From: a bacterium 1XD21-70
Lineage (GTDB): Bacteria > Bacillota > Clostridia > Lachnospirales > Lachnospiraceae
Reading direction: 5' to 3'
DNA: 51,496 nt
Assembly: GCA_003669055.1 (NCBI GenBank)
Contig: RAYB01000037.1
Span: 1 to 51,496, forward strand
The notes under the pieces were generated by a model. That model saw only the letters and a list, made by a program, of their open reading frames with translations. It made no database searches and was not told the origin of the DNA. The position numbers and the translations under genes are program-made. This document shows, piece by piece, positions 1-8,283 of this stretch (position 1 is the first letter of the stretch; every line of letters begins with the position of its first letter).

Positions 1-161
1 AAAGCAGCCACCGAAAGATGGCTTGTTTGTTGTGTGCTTAAGGTAATGGATACCCTCTACTTTTCATTTTCAATCTTGCACACCTCATTCCAGGCTTCTT
101 ATTAACATAAACTGTATCAACAGAAGTCCATCAAAAATTTTTGCATATTATAAGTATTATA
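1..161. other. Intergenic left edge, nothing recognised
   Basis: This AT-rich stretch has no ORF with a ribosome site and no convincing hairpin. It may be the tail of an intergenic region whose gene lies outside the window. Confidence 0.4.
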
Positions 162-369
162 CCATGTCCACTAACCTCATGCCGCGCCTTTGGCTTGCAT
201 TCGCTAAGAGGACAGGTATGGCTCTCACTAAGCTCGAAAATACCTCGCTAAGTGTTCACAGTATACCATGTCCGCTAACCTCATGCCGCGCCTTTGGCTT
301 GCATTCGCTAAGGGGACAGGTATGGTTCTCACTAAGCTCGAAAACACCTCGCTAAGTGTTCACATTATA
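162..369. repeat. Two tandem copies of a 104-bp repeat
   Basis: Copy 1 is 162-265 and copy 2 is 266-369. They differ at only a handful of positions. Each begins CCATGTCC(A/G)CTAACCTC and ends GCTAAGTGTTCACA(G/T)TAT. Read on the minus strand, each unit holds three variants of the octamer CTTAG(C/T)GA. The 104-nt period is not a multiple of three, so the short ORF that runs through the array is not a repeat protein. The flanks carry no transposase. It could be a REP/MITE-type dispersed element or a structured RNA element. Confidence 0.85.
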
Positions 370-473
370 CCACAAATGTAAAGTTTTATAAGGGTTGCTC
401 CGTCACCTTTTACTGCATTCCCATTTTACCACAAATTTACCGCCACTGTCTACTATCTATTAAGGCTATTATC

Positions 474-634
474 CCATGTCCACTAACCTCATGCCGCGCC
501 TTTGGCTTGCATTCGCTAAGGGGACAGGTATGGCTCTCACTAAGCTCGAAAATACCTCGCTAAGTGTTCACAGTATCCCATGTCCACTAACCTCATGCCG
601 CGCCTTTGGCTTGCATTCGCTAAGGGGACAGGCA
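474..634. repeat. Third copy and truncated fourth copy of the 104-bp repeat
   Basis: Copy 3 is 474-577. Copy 4 starts at 578, exactly 104 bp later, and loses similarity after GGGGACAGG near 632. The pair is separated from copies 1-2 by about 104 bp of unrelated AT-rich DNA (370-473), which itself holds two near-identical 12-mers, ACCACAAATGTA (369-380) and ACCACAAATTTA (428-439). The array lies just beyond the terminator of the TRAP operon. Confidence 0.85.
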
Positions 635-667
635 TCCTAAAACTATTGGGTGGATAACCTAAACATA

Positions 668-697
668 AGAAAAGCCCGGACTCTCGTCCGGGACTTT
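668..697 (-). terminator. Rho-independent terminator of the TRAP operon
   Basis: On the minus strand a 7-bp perfect stem CCCGGAC/GTCCGGG with a GAGA tetraloop (675-692) is followed by CTTTTCTT. It lies 16 bp past the dctM stop codon. Confidence 0.8.
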
Positions 698-712
698 GTC
701 TACTCACTTCCG

Positions 713-2005
713 TCATCCCAACAGGCTCGGCAGCCACAGGCTGATCGCCGGAACAAAGGTAATCAGCAGCAGGGAAATGATCATACAGATATAAAACGGC
801 AGTGTTGCCTTCACCACTTTTTCCATCGGCTGCTTGGCAATCGCGGAACCGATAAACAGCACCGCGCCTACCGGCGGGGTCAAAAGCCCGATACCGCAGT
901 TCAGCACTACCATGATGCCAAACTGGATTGGGTCAATCCCGATAGAGGTGGCAATCGGCAGCAAAATCGGCGTGGCAATCAAAATGATTGGCGCCATATC
1001 CATAATGCAGCCCAAAACCAGCAGGATCAGGTTCAGCAGCAATGCCAGGATGTAAGGGTTCCTGGTCAGTTCCGTGATGGCATTCGCCGCCAGGTCCGGC
1101 ACGTGCAGCATAGTCAGGCAGTTGCCAAACACTGCCGAGGTCGAGATCAGGATCAAGACGATGGAGAGTGTGGCCACACAGTCATCCAGGGCTTTCCATA
1201 CCCCTTTCCAGTCCAGTCCTTTATAGACAAACACGCTGACAATCAAACTATAGATAACAGCAATCGCTGCAGATTCCGTAGCCGTGAACACACCGCCGAC
1301 TACACCGAACACCACGATCAGCACTGCGGCCAAAGCCCAGAAGGACACGCTCAGCTGCCGGATCAGGTTCATCACCGAGAACGGCTCCCCCTTCGGGTAA
1401 TTCCGTTTTACGGAAATGATGTAGGAACCGATCATCAAACTCCCTGCCAACAGGGCGCCCGGAACATATCCGGCCAAAAACAGGGAACCCACGGAGATAC
1501 TTCCCGCCGTAGTCGCATAGATAACCATGTTATGGCTGGGAGGGACAAGAAGCCCTTCACAGGAGGAAGTGATGGTGACCGCTGTCGAGAAATCCGCATC
1601 ATAACCCTGATCCACCATCATGGGGATCAGGATGGAACCAAGAGAAGCCGTATCCGCCGAAGCAGAGCCGGAAATACCGCCGAAGAAATAGGAAGCCACG
1701 ATATTTACCATCGCCATTCCGCCCCGCATCCATCCCACGCAGGCATTCGCCAGGGCTATCAGCTTCTCGGAAATACCGCCGGATCCCATCAGCACACCCA
1801 TGGTAATGAAAAAGGGAACTGCCATCAGGCTAAAAGAACTGATGCCCTTTACCATGTACTGGCAGACCGTGTTCAGTGAATTCCCCATGGACAGAAGGCA
1901 AAGCACCGAGGCTAGGCCTACCGCGTAGGCAATAGGAAAGCGGAGGAAAATCATGATAAAAAAACTGCCGAGCAAAACGGCAATCGCCATTGTATTTGCA
2001 TCCAT
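713..2005 (-). CDS. dctM: TRAP transporter large permease (DctM family)
   Basis: This 430-residue, very hydrophobic protein has the DctM architecture: an N-terminal membrane segment, repeated Gly/Pro-rich hairpins such as FGGISGSASADTASLG and GLLTPPVGAVLFIG, and roughly a dozen membrane spans. In TRAP systems it is the ion-coupled transport subunit that takes the solute from the binding protein DctP, with DctQ as partner. The length is normal for the family. Its ATG overlaps the TAA stop of dctQ by one base (TAATG), so translation is likely coupled. The substrate cannot be read from the sequence; organic acids such as C4-dicarboxylates or sugar acids are usual. Confidence 0.93.
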   Translation of the reverse strand: MDANTMAIAVLLGSFFIMIFLRFPIAYAVGLASVLCLLSMGNSLNTVCQYMVKGISSFSLMAVPFFITMGVLMGSGGISEKLIALANACVGWMRGGMAMVNIVASYFFGGISGSASADTASLGSILIPMMVDQGYDADFSTAVTITSSCEGLLVPPSHNMVIYATTAGSISVGSLFLAGYVPGALLAGSLMIGSYIISVKRNYPKGEPFSVMNLIRQLSVSFWALAAVLIVVFGVVGGVFTATESAAIAVIYSLIVSVFVYKGLDWKGVWKALDDCVATLSIVLILISTSAVFGNCLTMLHVPDLAANAITELTRNPYILALLLNLILLVLGCIMDMAPIILIATPILLPIATSIGIDPIQFGIMVVLNCGIGLLTPPVGAVLFIGSAIAKQPMEKVVKATLPFYICMIISLLLITFVPAISLWLPSLLG

Positions 2006-2529
2006 TACGCCTCGCCCTCCTTTACAAAGATCAGTTTTACATGGTTGTATATCGCCTCAATCTCAAACACCAGCATGGCGACACCTGCTAACGGAACCGG
2101 GAAATACATCCAGAACCTAGACAGCCAAGGCATGCTTTCATAGCTGCCGCGCCCGCCGATCTTCTGTGCATACTGCCACCCGACCACAATCATAATCATG
2201 GCAAGAACCAGCACTGCCAGGTCTGCTAAAATATCCAAAAAACGAATCAGTGCCTTCGGAAGGTAACTGTCCAGGGCAGTCATACGGATATGAGAGCCGT
2301 TACGGATCGCTAACGCAGCGGAAAGCACCGCCATATAAGACATCAATGTCAACACCACCTGCTCCGACCATGCCGGATCCGGGATAAAAGGAATATATCT
2401 TCCGCACACAGCCATGGAGGTGATCGCAATATCCGCTATCAAAAGCAATTTACATATTATCAGAGTCACTTTGTACACAACATCATAAAAAGGCTTGATC
2501 TTATCGATTTTTTCAAAAATCGCAGGCAT
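2005..2529 (-). CDS. dctQ: TRAP transporter small permease (DctQ family)
   Basis: This 174-residue protein has four predicted membrane segments (around residues 24-42, 57-75, 100-120 and 140-158). The YIPFIPDPAWSEQ stretch is typical of DctQ, which forms the membrane complex with DctM. The ATG is preceded by AAAGGAG at good spacing. It is the middle gene of dctP-dctQ-dctM and is separated from dctP by a strong intercistronic hairpin, which probably lowers its expression relative to the binding protein. Confidence 0.92.
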   Translation of the reverse strand: MPAIFEKIDKIKPFYDVVYKVTLIICKLLLIADIAITSMAVCGRYIPFIPDPAWSEQVVLTLMSYMAVLSAALAIRNGSHIRMTALDSYLPKALIRFLDILADLAVLVLAMIMIVVGWQYAQKIGGRGSYESMPWLSRFWMYFPVPLAGVAMLVFEIEAIYNHVKLIFVKEGEA

Positions 2530-2560
2530 AGCTACTCCTTTCCTACCAGAAAACGCTCAA

Positions 2561-2595
2561 CAGGGCACAGAAACCTTACTGGCTCCTGTGCCCTG
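2561..2595 (-). promoter_or_regulatory. Intercistronic hairpin between dctP and dctQ
   Basis: A perfect 10-bp inverted repeat, CAGGGCACAG (2561-2570) and CTGTGCCCTG (2586-2595), has a 15-nt loop. On the transcribed strand no clean U-run follows, so it is more likely an mRNA-stabilising or partial attenuation structure than a full terminator. Such structures after a binding-protein gene usually raise its expression over the permease genes. Confidence 0.65.
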
Positions 2596-2654
2596 AAAAA
2601 CACCTACCACTTCGGTTTTCTTAATTTTGTGACAATGCTGCTTTTTTTAACGCC

Positions 2655-3788
2655 TTACTGCATATCAACAATCTGCTGGTACAGGTCTGCATAATCAGAG
2701 GTGTTGTCCTCAACCACCTTCTTACAAGCTTCCTGCCACGGAGCCTTGTCCGTAACGTCAACCACGTTGCAGCCTTCTGCTTTCAGTTCTTCCAAAACTT
2801 TGTTCTCAGCATCCTCAGAGATCTTGCGGTTATACTCGGAAGCCAGCTTGGCAGCCTCCATCATGGCATTCTGCTGGTTCTCGGTCAGGCTGTCCCAAGC
2901 CTCATCGGTAATGATAACCTGGATGGCACCTAATGTATGGCCGTCTAAGATCAGGTTATTGGCGACCTCCGGGAAAGCGTTGGACTTGTAGTTGGCGATC
3001 GGCTGCTCGGCGCCGTCTACCACGCCGGTCTGCAGTGCGGAATACAGTTCACCGAAAGCCACAACGGTCGGGGAAGCACCCAGGCCTTCCACCATGCCGT
3101 TCATGATCGGGTCGTTGGAAACGCGCAGCTTCATGCCCTTCAAATCCTCCAGGCTATTTACCGGGTTCTTGGTGAAGAAATGGCGGAAACCCTCCTCGCC
3201 GTAGAACAGGCCTCTCACACCAGTGCCGTTTTCGTGCGGTTCAAGCAGGAATTCCGGTGCCAGATCCGAAGTGGCAAAGTTCCAGAAATGGTTCCGGTCC
3301 ACAAAGGTATACGGAATCGACAGAAGCATGGACTTCTCACCGCCGTAGCTGGTCAGTGCGAATGCGGAAATACGGGACATTTGGATGGTGCCGCCGCCGC
3401 CAAGCATGGTATCTAACACGTCATTCTCGGAACCCAAAACGCCGGAGGCCTGCAAATCAATCGTGATAGAACCACCGGAAAGTTCCTCCACCTTCTCCTT
3501 GAAAAAGGAATCGGTCTGCCCTACAATCGTATCTAACGGGTTCACCTCGGCATATACCAGGGTCACTGCCGGGTCATTGGCTGCTGCTGCGTCCCCGGCG
3601 GTATCCCCGCCTGCCTCGCCGTCGGCCTCTGCCGGTGTTTCCTTCTCTTCCCCGCCTGCTGCCGGTGCTTCCGTTGCTGCGGGAGCCGCCGCAGAAGACG
3701 GAGCCTCCGGCTCCTTTAAGCCGCAGCCGGACAGGGAAGTTACAACCATAGCTGCACACAGTGCCGTGCCAATCCATCTCTTTTTCAT
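2655..3788 (-). CDS. dctP: TRAP transporter solute-binding lipoprotein (DctP family)
   Basis: This 377-residue extracytoplasmic binding protein feeds the DctQM permease. The start is the ATG at 3788, preceded by AGGAGG, and it gives a clean lipoprotein signal MKKRWIGTALCAAMVVTSLSGC. A longer frame reaching upstream lacks a ribosome site and would spoil the signal peptide. After the lipidated Cys comes an Ala/Glu/Pro-rich linker to about residue 75. The DctP domain follows, with the family stretches GMKLRVSNDPIMNGMVEGLGA and TGVVDGAEQPIANYKSNAF. The conserved Arg in LRVSND normally binds the carboxylate of the ligand, which favours an organic-acid substrate. It is first in the operon, behind its own promoter. 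Confidence 0.93.
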   Translation of the reverse strand: MKKRWIGTALCAAMVVTSLSGCGLKEPEAPSSAAAPAATEAPAAGGEEKETPAEADGEAGGDTAGDAAAANDPAVTLVYAEVNPLDTIVGQTDSFFKEKVEELSGGSITIDLQASGVLGSENDVLDTMLGGGGTIQMSRISAFALTSYGGEKSMLLSIPYTFVDRNHFWNFATSDLAPEFLLEPHENGTGVRGLFYGEEGFRHFFTKNPVNSLEDLKGMKLRVSNDPIMNGMVEGLGASPTVVAFGELYSALQTGVVDGAEQPIANYKSNAFPEVANNLILDGHTLGAIQVIITDEAWDSLTENQQNAMMEAAKLASEYNRKISEDAENKVLEELKAEGCNVVDVTDKAPWQEACKKVVEDNTSDYADLYQQIVDMQ

Positions 3789-3823
3789 AAAACTTTTCCT
3801 CCTTATGATTTTTATGAAATTTC

Positions 3824-3908
3824 CCCTGGAAAATCCAGGGTACGGTTTCATTATATACCAAAATCAGGGGAAAGCAAATAGTAAATTTTTGTGAATCATA
3901 GTATGATT
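3824..3908 (-). promoter_or_regulatory. dctP promoter, leader hairpin and upstream palindrome
   Basis: On the minus strand a TATAAT -10 box (3850-3855) lies 16 bp from TTGCTT (3872-3877). The -35 match is weak, as expected for an activated promoter. A 15-bp perfect palindrome AATCATAGTATGATT (3894-3908) sits just upstream of the -35 and could bind the neighbouring response regulator. The leader carries a 7-bp hairpin CCCTGGA/TCCAGGG (3824-3840) upstream of the ribosome site. The operator role is inferred from position. Confidence 0.55.
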
Positions 3909-3941
3909 TTAACTTGTTGCCCAAAATTATTTATACATATC

Positions 3942-4820
3942 CTACAAAGGATTTTCCGGCATCTGTTTCCCGCGGAAAATCTGGGCACGGTACTCCGTAG
4001 GGCTGGCCCCTGTAACCCTCCGGAAGACCTTCGTAAAATAATTGGAATCCCCATAGCCTACCGCCTTCCCGATCTCCTTGACGTTCACCATGGGATCCTC
4101 CAGCAGCCGTTTGGCCACACCTACCCGGTACTCTGTCAGGTAAGAAGTAAAATTCCTGCCAAAACACTGCTTGAACAGCTTGCTGAAATAAGCCTCCGAA
4201 TAATTCATGGCCCGTGCCAAATCCTGCATGGAGATGTCATAAATATAATTCCCGCAGATATATTGTTCAATCATCTCCTTGACCCCGGGCAGGCGGGAAT
4301 TCTCATATTCGTCCGAAGCCGGGGCCTGACAGCCAAAGTCAGCCCCATACCCTTCTGCCATGTACCCTTCTTTGCCGTAAAGCCCGGCCTGTTTGCTTTT
4401 GGCATGCCCCCCGGTTATATCACTTTCTTTCTCCCCGGCTGCCTGTTCCTCAGCCTGCCGGATGGCTTCCTCCACCACCAGCATCAGTTCCTTTTCCTCA
4501 TATGGCTTTAAAAGGTAATCCAGTGCCCGCACGGTGATCGCCTTCCTGGCATAAGCAAACTCGTCAAAAGCCGTCAAAAATATAATACAGCATTTTTTAT
4601 CCTTCGCGCGGATCCTCTCTGCCGCCTCGATCCCGTTGATCCCGGGCATTTCAATATCGAGTATAACAACCTGCACCCTCTGCTCCTCATAAACCTGCAA
4701 AGCCTCCCGGCCGTTTTCTGCCTGGAAAATGGCACATCTGCCTTTTAAGTTTTTATTCAGGGTTTTGCAAAGCACCGCCCTCTCAAGCATCTCGTCATCC
4801 GCAACCAATATACGAACCAT
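3942..4820 (-). CDS. YesN-type response regulator (REC + AraC HTH)
   Basis: This 292-residue protein has an N-terminal receiver domain (1-120) with the phospho-acceptor Asp55 in VVILDIEMPG, the acidic pair DDE at 8-10 and a Lys in YLLKPYEEKE. A variable linker is followed by a C-terminal AraC-type double helix-turn-helix (about 190-288, from ISMQDLARAMNYSEAYFSKLF to GYGDSNYFTKVFRRVTG). The ATG has an AAAGGAG ribosome site. It lies 34 bp downstream of the LytS-type kinase gene and directly upstream of dctP, so it most likely activates the TRAP operon on sensing its substrate. The ligand is unknown. Confidence 0.92.
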   Translation of the reverse strand: MVRILVADDEMLERAVLCKTLNKNLKGRCAIFQAENGREALQVYEEQRVQVVILDIEMPGINGIEAAERIRAKDKKCCIIFLTAFDEFAYARKAITVRALDYLLKPYEEKELMLVVEEAIRQAEEQAAGEKESDITGGHAKSKQAGLYGKEGYMAEGYGADFGCQAPASDEYENSRLPGVKEMIEQYICGNYIYDISMQDLARAMNYSEAYFSKLFKQCFGRNFTSYLTEYRVGVAKRLLEDPMVNVKEIGKAVGYGDSNYFTKVFRRVTGASPTEYRAQIFRGKQMPENPL

Positions 4821-4854
4821 GGCACTCCTTTCCCTAGTTCCTCTTTCCGTTAGC

Positions 4855-6345
4855 CTACTGCCCCTTCCCGCCCAGCGGAATACGGATTTGTATCACAGTC
4901 CCCTGCTGTTTTTTCCCGTAAATCTTCACTTCGCCGTCCCGGTACATGGTATGGATCCTCTGGCATATGTTCCCCAGCCCAATCCCGATGTTTGATGTAT
5001 GCCTGCCCTCAACCGCCTCCTGGAGCTGCCGCCTGGTTTCGCTGTCCATGCCGACGCCGGTATCCGCCACAGACACGGCCAGCATGCCGTCTTGCTCCCA
5101 TATCCGCAGAAAGACCATGCCGCCCTGTTCTTTTTTTGAAACCCCATGGACGATGGCATTCTCCACCAATGGCTGCAGGGTAAATGCCGGTATCTGTATG
5201 GAACCCTCATCCACCGTAATACGGCAGCCGTACCGGATCCTGTTTCCGAACCTCATTTTCTGGATATACATGTAATCCTGCACTACCTTGAGTTCCCGCT
5301 CCAGTGTTACCACCTGCTCCGTGGTTTTTAAGTTATACCGGAACAGGTTGCTCATGCTGGTAATCATCTTTTCCGTGGTGGATGCGTCCTCTAACTTCGC
5401 CATGCAGGCAATGATATTTAAAGTGTTAAAAAGGAAATGCGGGTTGATCTGGCTTTTTAAAAGATCGAGCCGCGCTGCCTCTAAGCGTTTCTCCATCTCC
5501 ATTTTCTCCATGGCTTCCTTGTGGAGCAATTCTGAAATCTCATGGTTCTTCACCAATGTATGGATATAACCCTCTGTCGCATGTTTCATGCGGTTGAACG
5601 CCTGCACCATCTCCCCCATCTCGTCCCGGTTCTCCACCGCCAAATCCCCGCCGCTGAAATCGTTCACCGCGATCTTCCTGGTGGCATCCGCAAGCATTTC
5701 CATAGGGTCTATTACTGCATGGGACAAAAGCCTGGTCAGAAAAACCATCGCCACAATCATAGCCACGGAAAGCATCAGGATCAGATAAGGCATCCGGTAA
5801 AAAAACGGCACCTGCCGCTGGTAGCTGACATCCCCGGCCACCATGGTCAGCTGCAAAAGCTGGCGGGCATATGTCTGCAAATATTCCTGCATGGAATAGA
5901 CGCGGTAAAGGCTGGCGATATAGCCCTCCCCTCCTGTATCCCTTTTTAGGATCTCATCCCGCGAGGCACAATAATTTTCATAGGCATTGCGGATATTCCA
6001 GGTCCTGGCATATCTTATGGCTCCGATTTCCCGGTAATCATAGGGGAGCATCCCCAGGCTGTCTTCCGACTGCCGGCAGGCCTCTTTATACTGTTTTTCA
6101 TTCTCCGCAGTCCGGTTCCTGATATAATCCCCAAAGGCACGGGATTCCCTCTCCATTGCTTCCTGGAAATTATAGCATTTGGAATTGCCGTCCAAAATCC
6201 GGTTAAAATTCCCTACCGCAAAATCCATCAATAAAAAGCTGAACAAGGCAGACACGCCGATTACCAGAACCACCAGGCAGAGATAGATCCCCAGTTTTTT
6301 CTTTAAAGAAATACCCAGCCACAGTTCCTTCCCATATTTATACAT
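4855..6345 (-). CDS. LytS/YesM-type sensor histidine kinase
   Basis: This 496-residue membrane kinase has a first membrane segment at about 19-40, an extracytoplasmic region of about 140 residues, and a second membrane segment at about 185-207. A HAMP linker follows (PMEMLADATRKIAVNDFSGG), then a coiled stretch, a His_kinase domain with the phospho-acceptor His303 in QINPHFLFNTLN, and a HATPase domain with LVENAIVHG, DTGVGM and IGIGLGNICQR. The extracytoplasmic region matches no binding-protein fold I recognise. It forms a two-gene operon with the downstream YesN-type regulator and probably controls the adjacent TRAP transporter. Confidence 0.92.
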   Translation of the reverse strand: MYKYGKELWLGISLKKKLGIYLCLVVLVIGVSALFSFLLMDFAVGNFNRILDGNSKCYNFQEAMERESRAFGDYIRNRTAENEKQYKEACRQSEDSLGMLPYDYREIGAIRYARTWNIRNAYENYCASRDEILKRDTGGEGYIASLYRVYSMQEYLQTYARQLLQLTMVAGDVSYQRQVPFFYRMPYLILMLSVAMIVAMVFLTRLLSHAVIDPMEMLADATRKIAVNDFSGGDLAVENRDEMGEMVQAFNRMKHATEGYIHTLVKNHEISELLHKEAMEKMEMEKRLEAARLDLLKSQINPHFLFNTLNIIACMAKLEDASTTEKMITSMSNLFRYNLKTTEQVVTLERELKVVQDYMYIQKMRFGNRIRYGCRITVDEGSIQIPAFTLQPLVENAIVHGVSKKEQGGMVFLRIWEQDGMLAVSVADTGVGMDSETRRQLQEAVEGRHTSNIGIGLGNICQRIHTMYRDGEVKIYGKKQQGTVIQIRIPLGGKGQ

Positions 6346-6389
6346 CTTGCCTATCTTCCTCTTTCTGCCCAGTCTCCGTCTTCCCTGCT

Positions 6390-6418
6390 ATTTTATCATG
6401 GATTTTGGCAGGAGACAA
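6390..6418 (-). promoter_or_regulatory. Promoter of the kinase-regulator operon
   Basis: On the minus strand TTGTCT (6413-6418), a 17-bp spacer and TAAAAT (6390-6395) with an extended -10 TG. It lies about 45 bp upstream of the kinase ATG. Confidence 0.6.
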
Positions 6419-6420
6419 CA

Positions 6421-6456
6421 GCAAAAGAGCCGGGCGGCATAAACCCGGCTCTTTTG
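6421..6456 (-). terminator. Terminator of the C40 peptidase gene
   Basis: A long, nearly perfect stem GCAAAAGAGCCGGG / (C)CCGGCTCTTTTGC begins just past the peptidase stop codon. The U-run is inside the 3' arm, as is common for Firmicutes terminators. The promoter of the kinase operon follows immediately. Confidence 0.85.
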
Positions 6457-6461
6457 CTCTC

Positions 6462-8114
6462 TTAATCTAAAAATCTTCTTATGGTCTTGGGGTTCCGGTA
6501 ATTCCAGGTTGAAATCTTGATTCCGCTCCGGCGGCTGGCCGCATGGACGATCTGCCCATTGCCGATGTACATTGCCACATGGTTCACCACGCCGCTGCTG
6601 TTGGTGTAGAAAATCAAGTCTCCCGGCAGCATCTCGCTGGATTTCACGGCACGCCCTGCCTTGGCCTGTTCCCTGGATGTACGCGGGAGCGATACCCCGG
6701 CAGCGTTCCGCATGACATACTGCACAAAGCCGGAGCAGTCCGCACCGGTATTCGGGTTTGTCCCGCCCCAGACATAGCGGTTCCCCACAAACTGCAGGCC
6801 ATAATTGACCACCTTGCTGCGCAGTGCCGCCTGCTGGTTTGCCCTCTCCTCCACCGGGGAGAATTTGATCGCCTCTGTCAGGGCATACCGTACCTCTACA
6901 TTGTTATCCCTGGTGGCAATAAATGCCTTGTCGGATGGCTCACCATCCTCGCCGTCCCCGGTATCCAGTTCAATCTGGATCCAGCCGTCAAGCTGGTCTA
7001 ACACCGTATAGCGGTCTTCCTTGGAAATCTGCGTCCAGATCTTAGCCGTGGTGCTCGGCTCGGAACGCACGTTCAGCCTGTCCGTGTTGACGATCGCCAT
7101 CAATGTCGCCGACTCCAGGGCCAAATCCCTGGCTTCCTGGCCAACTGCCACAAACTCCGGGTCTGCCGTGACATATCCGGTGATTGCCCCGGATTTTACT
7201 TTGTACCAGCCGTCTAGCGTCTCTAAGATCTCTCCCGCCGCCCTGCCGGGGAATTTGCCGATCACGTTGGTGTCATCCTCCGTGCTGGGGCTGTTGCGGA
7301 TATTCAGGTAATTGTCAACCTTCGATATCACCAGGTGGTCGTATTGGTTGAGCGCCATAGCCCGCAGATCCAGCTTCCGTGCCTCATTCAAGGCATACTT
7401 CACGGTCACGAACTCGCTGGAAATGTAGCCTTCCTCAATCCGGATCCACCCGTCGAGTTCCTCTAAAATCGGGTAACGCTCATAGATCAGCGCCTGTGCC
7501 ACCACATTTGCGGCATCCTCCATATTGGGCTCAGAACGTATGTTCAGTTTCTCGGTGCTGACCTCTGCCATCTGCTCCACGTGCCCGAGGGCTTCCTGGC
7601 GCGCCTCCGGCCCGCTGACAATATACCGGTTGTGGACATAGCCCTCAATCCCACCCGAGGTAATATGGCTCCACTCCCCTTCTGTCTCCAAAACTTCACA
7701 GGCACTGTTCTGCTGCAGCTTCCCGATAATCTTTCCGTTCGACCCCGGCGCCTCCCTGACATTCAGATAGCCTGCCACCTGAACCAGGCCAAGGTTCTCG
7801 TAGGAATCCACCACGGCCTGCTTTTCCTGCAGAATGCGCTGGCGTTCAACCTCCTCTGCCGACAAGGTGGATTCAATTGCCACCACAATCTCAGAAGAAG
7901 ATTCTTCCAGGTTGGAGGCCGCAGCCTCCTGCTCCTTGTCTGCCTTGTGGCGGCTGCTGATTACACCGGCCAGTACTACGACAGCTGAAACGGCAGCAAT
8001 CACAGAGACGGCAACTGCCCGGTTCTGATATATAGGAAGCTTCTTTCTTCTCCGGCGTGACTTATTCAGGACACGCATGTAATCCTTGCTGTTGTATTTT
8101 CTTTTATCTGGCAT
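6462..8114 (-). CDS. Membrane-anchored SH3 / NlpC-P60 (C40) peptidoglycan hydrolase
   Basis: This 550-residue protein has a basic cytoplasmic N-terminus (KSRRRRKK), one membrane segment (about 31-50) and a Glu-rich stalk. Four bacterial SH3-like repeats follow at about 105-170, 180-240, 258-325 and 335-412, each with an LN(I/V)R or NVREAP motif and a GWI/GWYK core. The NlpC/P60 domain occupies about 430-550. Catalytic Cys460 lies in ADCSGF, the first His in NHVAMYIG and the third polar residue in VHAAS. The family cleaves stem peptides, usually D-Glu-diamino acid bonds; the SH3 units bind the wall. It is a single-gene unit with its own promoter and terminator. A role in cell separation or spore cortex metabolism is possible but not shown. 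Confidence 0.93.
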   Translation of the reverse strand: MPDKRKYNSKDYMRVLNKSRRRRKKLPIYQNRAVAVSVIAAVSAVVVLAGVISSRHKADKEQEAAASNLEESSSEIVVAIESTLSAEEVERQRILQEKQAVVDSYENLGLVQVAGYLNVREAPGSNGKIIGKLQQNSACEVLETEGEWSHITSGGIEGYVHNRYIVSGPEARQEALGHVEQMAEVSTEKLNIRSEPNMEDAANVVAQALIYERYPILEELDGWIRIEEGYISSEFVTVKYALNEARKLDLRAMALNQYDHLVISKVDNYLNIRNSPSTEDDTNVIGKFPGRAAGEILETLDGWYKVKSGAITGYVTADPEFVAVGQEARDLALESATLMAIVNTDRLNVRSEPSTTAKIWTQISKEDRYTVLDQLDGWIQIELDTGDGEDGEPSDKAFIATRDNNVEVRYALTEAIKFSPVEERANQQAALRSKVVNYGLQFVGNRYVWGGTNPNTGADCSGFVQYVMRNAAGVSLPRTSREQAKAGRAVKSSEMLPGDLIFYTNSSGVVNHVAMYIGNGQIVHAASRRSGIKISTWNYRNPKTIRRFLD

Positions 8115-8172
8115 ATTGTGATCTCCTTATATGGAGATTATAGGATATCCTTCGGACACAGATTGACGCTGC

Positions 8173-8194
8173 TATAATCTCGACAGCGATTATA
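8173..8194 (-). promoter_or_regulatory. Promoter of the C40 hydrolase with a dyad over the -10 box
   Basis: On the minus strand an extended -10 TGGTATAAT (TATAAT at 8189-8194) has no good -35. The -10 is one arm of the inverted repeat TATAATC(8 nt)GATTATA (8173-8194), a layout that would suit a repressor, though the AT-rich arms could be chance. The remaining bases to 8283 hold nothing recognised. Confidence 0.45.
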
Positions 8195-8283
8195 CCATAT
8201 ATTTTTCCACTTTTCGATACTCAATAGCAGAAAAATTATTAAAATTCTGTTACATTCCGGCGGAAGACGCATCATATCCGGCA

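Noticed and set aside
164-355. Small repeat protein encoded by the 104-bp units
   Set aside because: The period is not a multiple of three, so the frame shifts in each copy, and no ribosome site precedes it.
162-634. CRISPR array
   Set aside because: The copies are 104 bp long and directly adjacent, without unique spacers of constant length, and there are no cas genes.
650-1879. Long plus-strand open frame of 409 codons opposite dctM
   Set aside because: It is the antisense shadow of the dctM gene: rich in His, Gln, Arg and Asp, no hydrophobic core, no ribosome site, and it spans the dctM terminator.
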